Shown in pieces: positions 36,706-46,878 of a stretch of DNA of 59,248 nucleotides (its first letter is position 1; each line of letters begins with the position of its first letter). This DNA comes from Neisseria sp. Its GTDB lineage: Bacteria; Pseudomonadota; Gammaproteobacteria; Burkholderiales; Neisseriaceae. The stretch covers positions 1-59,248 of the forward strand of contig NZ_JAUMZU010000019.1 of the NCBI RefSeq assembly GCF_030527965.1, written 5' to 3'. The notes below the pieces were generated by a model. The model was given only the letters and a program-made list of their open reading frames with translations, was not told the DNA's origin and ran no database searches. The position numbers and the translations under genes are program-made.

Positions 36706-38118
36706 TTACCCTCTGCGCCATGTGGTGCCGCCGGCACCGTCTTCCAGAATGATGTTTTGGGCGGTCAGAAGATCGCGGATGCGGTCGGATTCAGCCCAGT
36801 TTTTAGCGGAGCGGGCTTGTTTGCGCTGCTCGATCAGGCTTTCGATTTCTTCGTTGCTTAGGCCGTCGGCAACCGCGCCGCCTTGCAGGAATTCTTGCGG
36901 ATCGCGTTGTAGCAGACCGATAATGCCACCGAGCGCTTTCAGGCATCCGGCCAATTCTGCATCACGGCTTTTGTTGATTTCGTTGGCCAGCTCGAACAAT
37001 ACCGCCACGGCTTCTACGGTGCCGAAATCGTCGTTCATAGCGGCGAAGAAACGGCGGGTGTAGTCGTTGGTGTTTTCGTTGAGCTCAAAATCGGCAGGCG
37101 GTGTGTTTTTCAGGGCGGTGTAGAGGCGGGTTAGCGAGCCTTTGGCATCGTCCAGATGGGCATCGGAATAGTTGAGCGGGCTGCGGTAGTGGGCGCGCAA
37201 AATGAAGAAACGGACAACTTCCGGATCGTATTGTTTCAGCACTTCGCGTATGGTGAAGAAATTGCCCAGTGATTTGGACATCTTTTCGCCGTCTACGCGA
37301 ATAAAGCCGTTGTGCAGCCAGTATTTAACATGGCTTTCAATGGTTTTTCCGTTGTGGTTGTGGTCGCAATGGTGTCCGATGGCGCCGCAGCTTTGGGCGA
37401 TTTCGTTTTCATGATGGGGGAATTGCAAGTCGGCGCCGCCGCCATGAATGTCGAAGGTATCGCCGAATAATTCTTCGCCCATTGCCGAGCATTCGATGTG
37501 CCAGCCCGGGCGGCCTTTGCCCCAAGGGCTTTCCCAGAAATCGGCTTCGTTCGGTTTGGCGGCTTTCCATAAGACGAAATCAAGCGGATCGCGTTTGAAG
37601 CTGTCTACTTCCACGCGTTCGCCCGCACGAAGGTCGTCTAGCGATTTGCCGGATAATTGGCCGTAGGCGGCAAATTCGCGCACGGCATAGTAAACGTCGC
37701 CGTTTTCGGCGGGGTAGGCTTTGCCGTTGGCAATCAGGCGCTCAATCATTTCAATCATTTGCGGCACATGCTCTGTGGCTTTGGGTTCGACATCGGGACG
37801 GATAACGCCCAATGCGTCGGCGTCTTCGTGCATGGCGTTGATGAATCGGGCGGTTAGTTCGCGGATGCTTTCGCCGTTTTCGGCGGCGCGGGCGATGATT
37901 TTGTCGTCGATATCGGTGATGTTGCGAACGTAAGTGAGCGGATAGCCTTGCGCGCGCAGCCAGCGGGCAATCATGTCGAATACGACCATGACGCGTGCGT
38001 GGCCTAAGTGGCAGTAATCGTATACAGTCATGCCGCATACATACATGCGTACGTTTTGCGGGTTGAGGGGAGTGAAGGTTTCTTTTTGACGGGTCAGTGT
38101 GTTGTATACGGTTAGCAT
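36706..38118 (-). CDS. cysS: Cysteinyl-tRNA synthetase
   Basis: 470 aa from the ATG at 38118; the frame is open further upstream but reads as non-coding. Class I synthetase: HLGH at 37-40 in the [10 protein letters not shown] segment, zinc ligand Cys28 in [19 protein letters not shown], and [10 protein letters not shown] near residue 270. Complete. The strong DUS pair at 38302-38336 lies upstream. Confidence 0.96.
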   Translation of the reverse strand: MLTVYNTLTRQKETFTPLNPQNVRMYVCGMTVYDYCHLGHARVMVVFDMIARWLRAQGYPLTYVRNITDIDDKIIARAAENGESIRELTARFINAMHEDADALGVIRPDVEPKATEHVPQMIEMIERLIANGKAYPAENGDVYYAVREFAAYGQLSGKSLDDLRAGERVEVDSFKRDPLDFVLWKAAKPNEADFWESPWGKGRPGWHIECSAMGEELFGDTFDIHGGGADLQFPHHENEIAQSCGAIGHHCDHNHNGKTIESHVKYWLHNGFIRVDGEKMSKSLGNFFTIREVLKQYDPEVVRFFILRAHYRSPLNYSDAHLDDAKGSLTRLYTALKNTPPADFELNENTNDYTRRFFAAMNDDFGTVEAVAVLFELANEINKSRDAELAGCLKALGGIIGLLQRDPQEFLQGGAVADGLSNEEIESLIEQRKQARSAKNWAESDRIRDLLTAQNIILEDGAGGTTWRRG

Positions 38119-38301
38119 GTTTTTACTCGAGGTTGAAAGAGGTAAGTGTTTTAATAATGGGTTTGGCGATTGGAAGGGTTTGATTGGTTTGCGATACAAC
38201 CCTTTGCCAATTATCCTATTTTTAATAATGCGGGTAAAAAGGTGGTTTCTAAATGGTAGGTTTGGCTGCTGTGCGGGCCTGCACTCTATTTGTTGTGGCA
38301 C

Positions 38302-38336
38302 CAATGCCTGTCTGAACAGTTTTCAGACAGGCATTG
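38302..38336 (-). terminator. DUS-pair terminator after obg
   Basis: CAATGCCTGTCTGAA / TTCAGACAGGCATTG, four bases beyond the obg stop. Confidence 0.82.
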
Positions 38337-38339
38337 TGC

Positions 38340-39494
<1,155 letters not shown>

Positions 39495-39503
39495 TTAACA
39501 AGG

Positions 39504-39540
39504 TTTCAGACAGGCATCGTATCCAATGCCTGTCTGAAAA
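39504..39540 (-). repeat. Inverted DUS pair with arms in reverse order, upstream of obg
   Basis: TTTCAGACAGGCAT comes first and ATGCCTGTCTGAAA second, the opposite order to the terminator pairs. The stem would lack a T-tract. It sits 18 bp before the obg start, in its promoter/leader region. Confidence 0.7.
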
Positions 39541-39667
39541 ATAGGTTCGATTTTCTATATGGTTTGCATTATAAAGGCTAACCGTTTGCTTCATGAAGAT
39601 TTTTCTATGAAAAACGGATGGAAACGGTTCGGATGAGTCTTGCGCGGCTTATCTTTAGTATAACGGG

Positions 39668-40654
39668 TTATGCCCGCCAATTTCCTTGAAAACGGCGCTT
39701 ACGTTTCCAAAATGCTCTGCCTGAACGGGCTTTGACGATAAGTTCGCCGCCATCGGCGCCGTCGGTGGCTAAGGTTAGGCTTTGCAGGCTGCCTTTTTGC
39801 AAAGCCTGCCAGATAGGCGCAAAGAATCGGTTATCCCAATTTTCTAATGTTTGTTTGTAGGCCCATAAATCTCCGGTATGGCTGGGTCCGATTAAATCGT
39901 CTAAAAAAATCAGATGCCTGTCTGAATCGGGCTGCTCCGCCAGCATGCTTTGCCAAGCTGCGTAATCGTACGGCAAATCCAGTTTGGGGCCTTGATATGC
40001 TTCTGCCCATTCGTTATCGGCGGCTAAAAGCGGCGAATCCGTTAAGGTGCCGTTTAAGTTTTGCCACAGCCATATTCCGTTGATGGCGGGTTGATTGTTC
40101 TGAGTTCGTTCAACATTCAGCGGGTGCGAGTGCAACCACATCTGTATTTCGGTTTGCAGCTGTAGCCATAACTCTGCATCTTGCCCTTCCGCTCGAACCG
40201 TGCCGTCAAGCATGCCCATTACATCTAATATACAAGGAACCTGCCAATCAACCGGGGTAGGCAGAGCTACCACCCATAAATCAGGGCGGTAGGCATGAAA
40301 ATTCAAGGCCGAGTCGGCATAAAATTCACTCAAACCGGCGCAGAATGCCTGCGCTTCTTGCAGGGTAATGCCTAAATCCGAACCACCAAGCATGTTGACG
40401 TTGTGCATCCCCATTTGTTGCCAGACAGGGCTGGCAAATACGGCATATTGCTTTTCTTGAAGCCCCAGTATTTTTTTTGCGTGTGCCAGCAGACTGCCCT
40501 GCCATAAATAAGCTGCGAAGAAATTGGCAACAGAAGTTGGAAGGGAGGTGTGGGAGCCGAAGCGTAGCAGGGTATTGAGAGCGGGCGTTTCCAAAGGAGG
40601 AAGGGGTTCGGTTTGCTCTAAATTGAGGGCAGGAACAGCGATGGTAAGATGCAT
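39668..40654 (-). CDS. COG4255-like protein (phosphoglycerate-mutase-related)
   Basis: 328 aa. It resembles the uncharacterised COG4255 proteins often labelled as cofactor-independent phosphoglycerate mutase relatives: an AVPALNLEQT opening, then AVFASPVWQQMGMHNVNML and the central NQPAINGIWLWQNLNG. The metal-binding motifs of true iPGM are not evident, so mutase activity is doubtful. A DUS (39915-39926, plus strand) is embedded in the coding region, where it encodes part of QPDSDRHLIF. Single gene. Confidence 0.65.
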   Translation of the reverse strand: MHLTIAVPALNLEQTEPLPPLETPALNTLLRFGSHTSLPTSVANFFAAYLWQGSLLAHAKKILGLQEKQYAVFASPVWQQMGMHNVNMLGGSDLGITLQEAQAFCAGLSEFYADSALNFHAYRPDLWVVALPTPVDWQVPCILDVMGMLDGTVRAEGQDAELWLQLQTEIQMWLHSHPLNVERTQNNQPAINGIWLWQNLNGTLTDSPLLAADNEWAEAYQGPKLDLPYDYAAWQSMLAEQPDSDRHLIFLDDLIGPSHTGDLWAYKQTLENWDNRFFAPIWQALQKGSLQSLTLATDGADGGELIVKARSGRAFWKRKRRFQGNWRA

Positions 40655-40934
40655 GTTTTAAACAGGAAAGCTGGGAGATAGAAGCGATATTTTACGTGAT
40701 TTTCACAACTTTTGCCGCTATCTGGCGCCTTTCTTTTAGAAAGGCAAGATTGTTTTATGCTAAAATAGCAGGATAAGTAAAAAAGAGAAAATCGTACTGT
40801 CAATCAGCAAAATCGCCGCCATTATTTCCGGCGGTTTAGAATCGAAAAATACCACAAATTATCATTCATTACGAAGCGTCATCTTGAAGGCGTAAGCGGT
40901 GCTGACTTGCGCCACGAACATTCAGGACAGAACC

Positions 40935-42239
40935 GTGACAACAGAAAATAAAACCGTTAAAAAAATCAACCAACCCATCCGCTGGACATTGCTGGGCATT
41001 ATGCTACCCGTGTCTGCCGTGATGACAACCTATGCCATCACAGAACCGTTACCGAATAGTAGCCTGTATAAAGCAGAGCGTATTACGCAAGAATTGCCTT
41101 CCGTATTTGTGAAAAACAACGATTTGCAAAGCAGCTATTGGACGGCGGAAACCGTGCAGGCGGGAGATAGCCTGGCCGACGTGTTGGCGCGTGCCGGCAT
41201 TTCCGAGAAAAACATTAAAAGCGTATTGGCCAAAAGCAATATCGACAACAATCTGAAAAAACTTAACCCCGGGCAGACGGTGAGCATCCGTTTGGATTCT
41301 AAGGGTGATGCGACGGATATACAGTTCTTTGCCGATGATGACAACGGCGAAAGCAATCTGGTGGCAATCGAGAAAGTGAACGGTCAATGGCAGGCTTCCG
41401 CATCGGAGCTTTCCATGCGCACCATGCCGTCGTTGCGTTCGATTATCGTGCGAACTTCTGCACAAGGCGCCTTGGCGCAAGCCGGTGTCGGCATTGAGTT
41501 GCGCGAATCATTGCGCGATATTTTCAGCGACAAACTGAATATCGACGAATTGAGGCCGGGCGATCAAATCCGTCTACTATATAACAGCATGTATTTCCGT
41601 GGCCAAGAAATGGCAACCGGAGATATTCTGGCTGCTGAAGTGGTTAAAGGCGGCAAAGTCTATAAAGCTTATTATTATGACAAGGGCGACGAAGGCGGCA
41701 GTTATTATGATGAACAAGGCAAATCCTTGAAGCATACCAGTACGTTTAACGTGCAGCCCGTAGCCTATACCCGAATTTCCTCGCCTTACGGCTTGCGCGT
41801 GCATCCGGTTTTGCATACGGTAAGAATGCATACCGGTATCGACTACGCCGCGCCCGAAGGTACGCCAATTCATGCGCCGGCTGACGGTATTGTGACATGG
41901 AAAGGCTGGAAAGGCGGTTACGGCAACACCATTATGCTAACTCATGCCAATGGCGTGGAAACCCTGTATGGCCATATGAGTGCCTATGCGCCGATAGGCA
42001 ATACGGTTAAAGCGGGTGATGTTATCGGTTACGTCGGAACGACCGGGCGTTCTACCGGCCCTCACCTGCACTATGAAGCCCGCATCAATGGCCAGCACGT
42101 CAATCCGACTACTGTGGCACTGCCCACGCCGAAAATGGAACAAGTCAATATGGCCAAATTCAATCAGCAACGTGCCAAGTCGGATACCATGTTGTCGGCG
42201 ATTCGTAATTTGCCGGTTACCGTGGCTCAGGTGGACTAA
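40935..42239 (+). CDS. Cell-wall endopeptidase, M23 family with OapA/LysM-like domain
   Basis: About 434 aa from a GTG at 40935 (AGGA seven bases upstream; a second GTG lies at 40899). One N-terminal membrane anchor (IRWTLLGIMLPVSAVMTTYA) precedes a LysM/OapA-like region beginning VQAGDSLADVLARAG. The C-terminal zinc peptidase has HTGIDYA (H-x3-D) and GPHLHYE (HxH). It cleaves peptide cross-links, like the Neisseria M23 enzymes and E. coli MepM. Ends in a DUS hairpin. Confidence 0.9.
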   Translation: MTTENKTVKKINQPIRWTLLGIMLPVSAVMTTYAITEPLPNSSLYKAERITQELPSVFVKNNDLQSSYWTAETVQAGDSLADVLARAGISEKNIKSVLAKSNIDNNLKKLNPGQTVSIRLDSKGDATDIQFFADDDNGESNLVAIEKVNGQWQASASELSMRTMPSLRSIIVRTSAQGALAQAGVGIELRESLRDIFSDKLNIDELRPGDQIRLLYNSMYFRGQEMATGDILAAEVVKGGKVYKAYYYDKGDEGGSYYDEQGKSLKHTSTFNVQPVAYTRISSPYGLRVHPVLHTVRMHTGIDYAAPEGTPIHAPADGIVTWKGWKGGYGNTIMLTHANGVETLYGHMSAYAPIGNTVKAGDVIGYVGTTGRSTGPHLHYEARINGQHVNPTTVALPTPKMEQVNMAKFNQQRAKSDTMLSAIRNLPVTVAQVD

Positions 42240-42275
42240 ACCGGATTCCATTGGAACCAAGCATTTGTTAAACCA

Positions 42276-42309
42276 AAATGCCTGTCTGAATTTTTCAGAC
42301 AGGCATTTT
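42276..42309 (+). terminator. DUS-pair terminator after M23 peptidase
   Basis: AAAATGCCTGTCTGAA / TTCAGACAGGCATTTT with a three-base loop, then TTAATTTTG. Confidence 0.85.
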
Positions 42310-42354
42310 TAATTTTGTTTAGAAATAAATATACACGGATGTCGTTAACCTAAT

Positions 42355-42426
42355 ATGACAAAAAATGTCACGGCTGTTATCAAAGGTCGGAGCTTAGATG
42401 ACAAAAAATGGCAAGGAATAGCCGTG
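42355..42426 (+). promoter_or_regulatory. Palindromic repeat pair, possible operator
   Basis: TGACA-AAAAA-TGTCA (42356-42370) is a perfect inverted repeat. The 13-mer ATGACAAAAAATG recurs exactly at 42398-42410. CACGGCT (42369) and AGCCGTG (42420) add an outer inverted pair. Function unknown. Confidence 0.35.
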
Positions 42427-42601
42427 TTGTGCGAGGTAGTCGTGGTTTTAAATAATAATAAATAAAAACCAATATCAATATTTATTTATTTAAATTAAAT
42501 AGTTATATAAATAATGGATAAATTTAAGAGATTGGCATGAGAAATGCTAAATAGTTTTTGTCTGCCACGCAGCAGCAAATTCAATTTCAGGGAAATTAAA
42601 G

Positions 42602-42860
42602 CCAAATACATTACGGGAAATGTTAAAATCTGAAATAATCGATAAAAAGGGCAAATACCCAAACGCATTGGAAAACATCAAAATCGGGAAATATTAAGAT
42701 ATAAATATAAGGGGGTGGAAAACGGAGCATTACGGAAAACGTGCCAAACGGCATAAATAAGGGAAAGCAAAAAGGCCAAATACATTACGGGAAAACAGGC
42801 ACATCAATCAGAAGGTGCAAAAGGAACATAGGCCAAACACATTGCAGTAAACGCAATCAA
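42602..42860 (+). repeat. Degenerate repeats at ~57-bp spacing
   Basis: Five copies resembling CCAAATACATTACGGGAAA have their CATT at 42609, 42666, 42728, 42783 and 42840 (steps 57, 62, 55, 57). The best two copies (42602 and 42776) share CCAAATACATTACGGGAAA exactly. Purine-rich DNA without a convincing gene; an 83-codon frame crosses the region but its protein is very basic and shows no recognisable fold. Confidence 0.55.
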
Positions 42861-42924
42861 GCGAGCGAAACGGTAATAAGTCAATTTAAAACTGTTTTAA
42901 AGACTCGCCTAACAAAATTCAGCC

Positions 42925-43105
42925 GGCGGGCAGCTCAAGGGGAAAAAGCTGCCGCCCAAGCTGGCGGATTCAACCGGGGAAAGCTTTGCTAAAGGTTGTG
43001 CCGCAATCTATTATCAGGCAAGCAGGGGGTGTTTGCTTTGATAATTTTAAGCTGTATTTCTAACTTCGCGCTTCTTTAATAGTCTTATTAAAGAAGCGTT
43101 TTTTT
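42925..43105 (+). ncRNA. Candidate structured RNA: three strong hairpins ending in a terminator
   Basis: Hairpin 1 (42925-42956) pairs GGCGGGCAGCT with AGCTGCCGCC with one bulge. Hairpin 2 (43010-43045) pairs ATTATCAGGCAAGC with GTTTGCTTTGATAAT around AGGGGGT. Hairpin 3 (43069-43098) is a perfect 13-bp stem CGCTTCTTTAATA / TATTAAAGAAGCG with seven Ts after it. There is no matching gene end and no ORF. The transcript start is unknown and could lie upstream of the ~57-bp repeats. I cannot match it to tmRNA, RNase P RNA, 6S or SRP RNA. Confidence 0.45.
43069..43105 (+). terminator. Strong intrinsic terminator
   Basis: Thirteen-base-pair stem with loop GTCT and a seven-T tract, inside a non-coding kilobase. 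Not a DUS. Confidence 0.85.
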
Positions 43106-43253
43106 ATTGGCCGTTAGAGGGATGGGCAGGAGCAGGGAAACCGTAATCGGAAACCGGATAACGATTATCTTGATTCGTTTAAAATAATGACGTTTTGTTG
43201 GTTTCGCATTATCATTGCCTTCCTGAAGCAGCCTTTATGTAAAGGAAAACATT

Positions 43254-43613
43254 ATGTATGAAGTAAACCGTAGTGTGTTTTTGCTGATTCCGCTCGACCC
43301 TTTCTGGAATTGGCTGAAAGAGGTCGGTATCGACACAGAAGAATTTACTTTAGAGGATTTGCAGGCGGATGCGAATTCCTATCTGGTCAGCCCGTGCGAC
43401 GATGTGGATCAGGTATGGAATGAAATCGAATCGCATTTTGAGAAAATCTTTGCCGCAGAGTTGGCGGATTGGTGTGAAGACGAAAGCCTTTGGCCGGATT
43501 TGCATCCCGATATTTTTCAAGAATGGTTTGATATCCAGCTTTCTACCATTGTAACGGATTTGTCGGCCGAGCCTTTGGTGCGTGAATCGTTTCAGCCGAT
43601 TCCGCTAAGTTAA
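43254..43613 (+). CDS. Conserved hypothetical protein, 119 aa
   Basis: I do not recognise the family. It is strongly acidic, rich in Trp/Glu/Asp, has no signal peptide or membrane helix, and opens MYEVNRSVFLLIPLDPFWNWL. It is preceded by AAAGGAAA and stops two bases before the thioesterase start, so it is the first gene of a three-gene operon with the thioesterase and the TlpA-like protein. No function is assigned. Confidence 0.75.
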   Translation: MYEVNRSVFLLIPLDPFWNWLKEVGIDTEEFTLEDLQADANSYLVSPCDDVDQVWNEIESHFEKIFAAELADWCEDESLWPDLHPDIFQEWFDIQLSTIVTDLSAEPLVRESFQPIPLS

Positions 43614-43615
43614 GC

Positions 43616-44002
43616 ATGAGTATTGTTATTCGCAGCTACCATCTTGATGGTTACGGCCACGTCAATAATGCTCGGTATCTGGAGTTTCTGGAAGAAGCGC
43701 GTTGGGTGTTTTTTGAACGGAAAGGCTTGTCTGCTTTGTTGGGCGATATTCAGATGGTAGTATCTCGCATGGATATCCGTTACCGGCGCAGTGCGCAAGA
43801 AGGCGATGTGTTGGAAACGGAAACTCGGTTGTTCGAAGTTTTACCGCGCCAGATTAAATTTCGGCAGATGATGGTTTTTCAAAACAATGGCAAAGTGGCG
43901 GTTGAGGCCGAGGTGACTTTGATGGGGGTACAAAATGGCAAAGCGGTCAGTTTGTCGGAATCTTTGCGCTCTGCGTTGGATGGTTTGGTTGTGAGAGATT
44001 GA
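43616..44002 (+). CDS. Acyl-CoA thioesterase, hotdog fold (YbgC/4HBT type)
   Basis: 128 aa. It hydrolyses acyl-CoA thioesters. The hotdog signature DGYGHVNNARYLEFLEEARW is at 12-31, with the family's catalytic Asp at D12 or its neighbour position. The length is normal for a one-domain 4-hydroxybenzoyl-CoA-like thioesterase. Between the hypothetical gene and tlpA-like gene; its stop overlaps the next start as TGATG. Confidence 0.85.
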   Translation: MSIVIRSYHLDGYGHVNNARYLEFLEEARWVFFERKGLSALLGDIQMVVSRMDIRYRRSAQEGDVLETETRLFEVLPRQIKFRQMMVFQNNGKVAVEAEVTLMGVQNGKAVSLSESLRSALDGLVVRD

Positions 44003-44505
44003 TGAAAAAAATTTTAATGTTGGCTGTCGTTTTATTGATAGGCGGCCTGATTGTTTACTTGTTGATACCGAAAGCCAAACAAGCGCCTGTTTTTGCTTTG
44101 CCGGATTTGCAGGGGCAAGTACATGATAATGCCAGCCTGAAAGGGAAGGTTACCTTTATTAATTTTTGGTTCCCTACTTGCCCCGGTTGTGTGAGCGAGA
44201 TGCCGAAAGTAATCAAAATGGCACACGATTATGAAGGCAAGGATTTTCAAGTGTATGGCATTGCCCAGCCTATTGCTCCGCCGGGTGTTGATTCATTGGA
44301 GAGTGTCAAGAATTATGCCCAATCACGCGGTTTGCCGTTTGCAGTGCTGTACGATAACGACGGAAAAGTAGGCAAGGCATTCAAAACCATCGTTTATCCG
44401 ACCTCCGTGTTAATCAATAAAAACGGGGAAATCTTGAAAACATTTGTCAGCGAGCCTGATTTTCCTGCTTTATATCAGCAGATTGATGCCGAGTTGGCCA
44501 AATAA
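44002..44505 (+). CDS. TlpA-like thiol:disulfide oxidoreductase
   Basis: 167 aa from the ATG overlapping the previous stop. A single N-terminal membrane anchor (ILMLAVVLLIGGLIVYLLI) puts the thioredoxin domain in the periplasm. The active site is CPGC in FWFPTCPGCVSEM, and the cis-proline segment is YPTSVLI. TlpA/ResA-like proteins reduce disulfides, for example in cytochrome c maturation or in protection of periplasmic cysteines; the substrate is unknown here. Confidence 0.88.
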   Translation: MKKILMLAVVLLIGGLIVYLLIPKAKQAPVFALPDLQGQVHDNASLKGKVTFINFWFPTCPGCVSEMPKVIKMAHDYEGKDFQVYGIAQPIAPPGVDSLESVKNYAQSRGLPFAVLYDNDGKVGKAFKTIVYPTSVLINKNGEILKTFVSEPDFPALYQQIDAELAK

Positions 44506-44511
44506 AGCCAG

Positions 44512-44549
44512 TAAAATGCCTGTCTGAAATGTTTCAGACAGGCATTTTA
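44512..44549 (+). terminator. DUS-pair terminator after tlpA-like gene
   Basis: TAAAATGCCTGTCTGAAA / TTTCAGACAGGCATTTTA, loop of two. Confidence 0.85.
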
Positions 44550-44644
44550 TATTATTCAAGTATTATTTATTTGCAATTAAATTCTATTAACTTTCAATAT
44601 TTGAGAATATACGCAATTAAATAACAATAAAATTCATTTCTGGC

Positions 44645-44673
44645 TTGTCAAAGCCTGTTAAAGCCGTTAATCT
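44645..44673 (+). promoter_or_regulatory. Promoter of aroG
   Basis: TTGTCA, 17 bp, TAATCT; transcription would start about 25 bp before the ATG at 44705. Confidence 0.45.
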
Positions 44674-44704
44674 AGGCAGCATTTCCAACTAAAATAAAAC
44701 GAGC

Positions 44705-45754
44705 ATGAACATGAACCGTTTACAGAAAACAGATGATGTACGCATCAATGCCATTGATGAACTACTGCCGCCTATCGCCCATTTATACGAATTGCCGATT
44801 ACCGATGAAGTATCCGAGCTGGTTGTGCGGACACGCCAAGAAATCGCTGATTTGGTACATGGCAAAGACAACCGTCTGTTGGTTATTATCGGCCCGTGTT
44901 CTATCCATGATCCTAAAGCAGCTATTGAATATGCCAAACGTTTGTTGGTATTGCGTAAGAAATATGAAAAAGAGCTGGTCATCGTGATGCGCGTTTATTT
45001 TGAGAAGCCGCGTACAACAGTCGGTTGGAAAGGCTTGATTAACGATCCTCATCTTGATGGTACGTTCGACATTAATTTTGGTTTGCGCCGTGCGCGCAAG
45101 TTATTGCTGGAGCTGAATAATCTTGGCATGCCGGCATCAACTGAATTTCTCGATATGATTACGCCCCAATATTATGCGGACTTGATTTCATGGGGTGCTA
45201 TCGGTGCGCGAACCACCGAAAGTCAAGTTCACCGAGAGTTGGCGTCTGGCCTTTCCTGCCCGGTAGGCTTTAAAAACGGTACGGACGGCAACTTGAAAAT
45301 CGCCATTGACGCGATTGGCGCGGCCTCGCATTCGCACCACTTTCTATCCGTTACCAAAACCGGCCACAGCGCTATCGTGCATACGGCGGGTAATCCCGAC
45401 TGCCATGTTATTCTGCGCGGAGGTAAAGAGCCGAATTATGACAGCGAAAACGTGAAAGCAGCGGCGGAAGCCTTAGAAAAAGCGGGCGTTACACCCAAGC
45501 TGATGGTTGATTTCAGCCATGCGAATAGTCGTAAAGACTACACGCGGCAGATGGAGGTGGCTCAGGATGTCGCCCAGCAATTGCGTGATGGAGAAAACAA
45601 TATCATGGGTGTTATGGTGGAAAGCCATTTGGTGGAAGGTCGTCAAGATAAACCCGAGACCTTCGGTCAAAGCATTACAGATGCCTGCATCGGTTGGGAA
45701 GCAACCGAAACGTTGTTGGAATTACTGGCTCAGGCCAATCGACATCGGGTATAA
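44705..45754 (+). CDS. aroG: 3-deoxy-D-arabino-heptulosonate-7-phosphate synthase
   Basis: 349 aa, class I alpha (AroF/G/H type). It condenses PEP with erythrose-4-phosphate, the first step of the shikimate pathway whose later enzyme aroA is also in this window. IGPCSIHDPKAAIEYA, MRVYFEKPRTTVGWKGLI, the metal-binding Cys in PCS and His in SHSHHF, and DFSHANS are present. The start MNMN has no strong ribosome site; the second ATG (44711) is possible. Feedback specificity (Phe/Tyr/Trp) cannot be told from this sequence. Confidence 0.94.
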   Translation: MNMNRLQKTDDVRINAIDELLPPIAHLYELPITDEVSELVVRTRQEIADLVHGKDNRLLVIIGPCSIHDPKAAIEYAKRLLVLRKKYEKELVIVMRVYFEKPRTTVGWKGLINDPHLDGTFDINFGLRRARKLLLELNNLGMPASTEFLDMITPQYYADLISWGAIGARTTESQVHRELASGLSCPVGFKNGTDGNLKIAIDAIGAASHSHHFLSVTKTGHSAIVHTAGNPDCHVILRGGKEPNYDSENVKAAAEALEKAGVTPKLMVDFSHANSRKDYTRQMEVAQDVAQQLRDGENNIMGVMVESHLVEGRQDKPETFGQSITDACIGWEATETLLELLAQANRHRV

Positions 45755-45774
45755 ATTAAGCGGCTCAGTTTGAC

Positions 45775-45807
45775 AATGCCTGTCTGAAACCTTTCAGACA
45801 GGCATTT
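45775..45807 (+). terminator. DUS-pair terminator after aroG
   Basis: AATGCCTGTCTGAAA and complement, loop of three. Confidence 0.83.
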
Positions 45808-45978
45808 TAAGCGTGTATAGAAACATGCAATATAGAAAAAGGTTTGCATCATCGCTGTAATAATGACCGGCCTAACCTCAACCTTTCTTAAGCCGGCTTT
45901 ACCATATTGCTTGAAATTGATTTAACGTCATTGCACGATATCGGCTAAAATAACCGGAAAATTTAAGGAAATATGAAT

Positions 45979-46839
45979 ATGGCAAAACCTAAAGGTGGCT
46001 TAGGCGGAAGAGGTCTGGATTCTTTATTGGCCGGCAATATTGAAGATAATAACGGTGATCGGTTGACCACGGTTGCCGTCGGCGATATTAGGCCAGGTCG
46101 TTACCAGCCGCGCGTACAAATGGATGACGAAGCCCTGCAGGAATTGGCGGAATCGATTAAAGCCCAAGGCGTTATCCAGCCGGTAATCGTGCGTGAATAC
46201 AGCCTTTCCCAATATGAGTTGATTGCCGGTGAGCGCCGTTGGCGGGCCAGTCAGCTGGCTGGCTTAACAGAGATTCCCGTTGTTATTAAAAGCATTAGTG
46301 ATGAAACTGCATTGGCGATGGGTTTGATTGAAAACCTGCAGCGCGAAAATCTGAATCCCATTGAGGAAGCACGCGGGCTCAAGCGCTTGGCCGAAGAATT
46401 CAGCCTAACCCACGAAACCATTGCCAAAGCCGTAGGCAAAAGCCGCAGCGCCATTTCCAACAGCATGCGTTTATTGGCGCTGCCGGTGCCGGTGCAAGAT
46501 ATGCTATATCAGCGCCGCTTGGAAATGGGGCATGCGCGCGCGTTACTGACGTTGCCGGTTGTGGAGCAATTAGAATTGGCTCAGAAAGCAGTCAAGTATG
46601 GCTGGTCGGTGCGTGAAGTCGAGCGTCGCAGCCAATTATTGCAACACGGCAAAAAAACAGTCGCCCTGAAAAAAAATGATCCGGATACCCAGCGGTTGAG
46701 TGATTTGCTGACGGAAACGTTGGGCGTGAACGCGGAAGTACGCAGTGCAAACCATAAAAAAGGCAAAATTATCCTTCACTTCGATACGCCGGAAACGTTA
46801 GACGCATTGCTGCAAAAATTAGGCATTCGGTTTGACTGA
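45979..46839 (+). CDS. parB: Chromosome-partitioning protein ParB
   Basis: 286 aa from the second ATG (AAGGA is eight bases upstream; the ATG at 45973 is too close). It binds parS sites and spreads as a CTP-dependent clamp. The N-terminal KGGLGGRGLDSLL, the GERRWRASQLAG (GERRxR CTP motif), ENLQRENLNPIEEA and the HTH VGKSRSAISNSMRLL are all visible. parA is not next to it, although parAB is often an operon; I see no parS (TGTTTCACGTGAAACA) in the window. Its neighbourhood upstream of atpI is common in proteobacteria. Confidence 0.93.
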   Translation: MAKPKGGLGGRGLDSLLAGNIEDNNGDRLTTVAVGDIRPGRYQPRVQMDDEALQELAESIKAQGVIQPVIVREYSLSQYELIAGERRWRASQLAGLTEIPVVIKSISDETALAMGLIENLQRENLNPIEEARGLKRLAEEFSLTHETIAKAVGKSRSAISNSMRLLALPVPVQDMLYQRRLEMGHARALLTLPVVEQLELAQKAVKYGWSVREVERRSQLLQHGKKTVALKKNDPDTQRLSDLLTETLGVNAEVRSANHKKGKIILHFDTPETLDALLQKLGIRFD

Positions 46840-46878
46840 CATGAAGAGAAAAACAAACGCTAAGTTGAAAATATTTTC

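Noticed and set aside
42602-42860. CRISPR array
   Set aside because: Repeats are degenerate, steps vary (55-62 bp), and there are no cas genes in the window.
42741-42992. 83-codon frame in the non-coding kilobase
   Set aside because: Very basic product made from the repeat units, no fold and poor ribosome site; kept only as part of the repeat/RNA region.
42520-43110. tmRNA or RNase P RNA in the structured region
   Set aside because: The conserved starts and the encoded tag or GAGGAAAGTCC core of these RNAs are not present.
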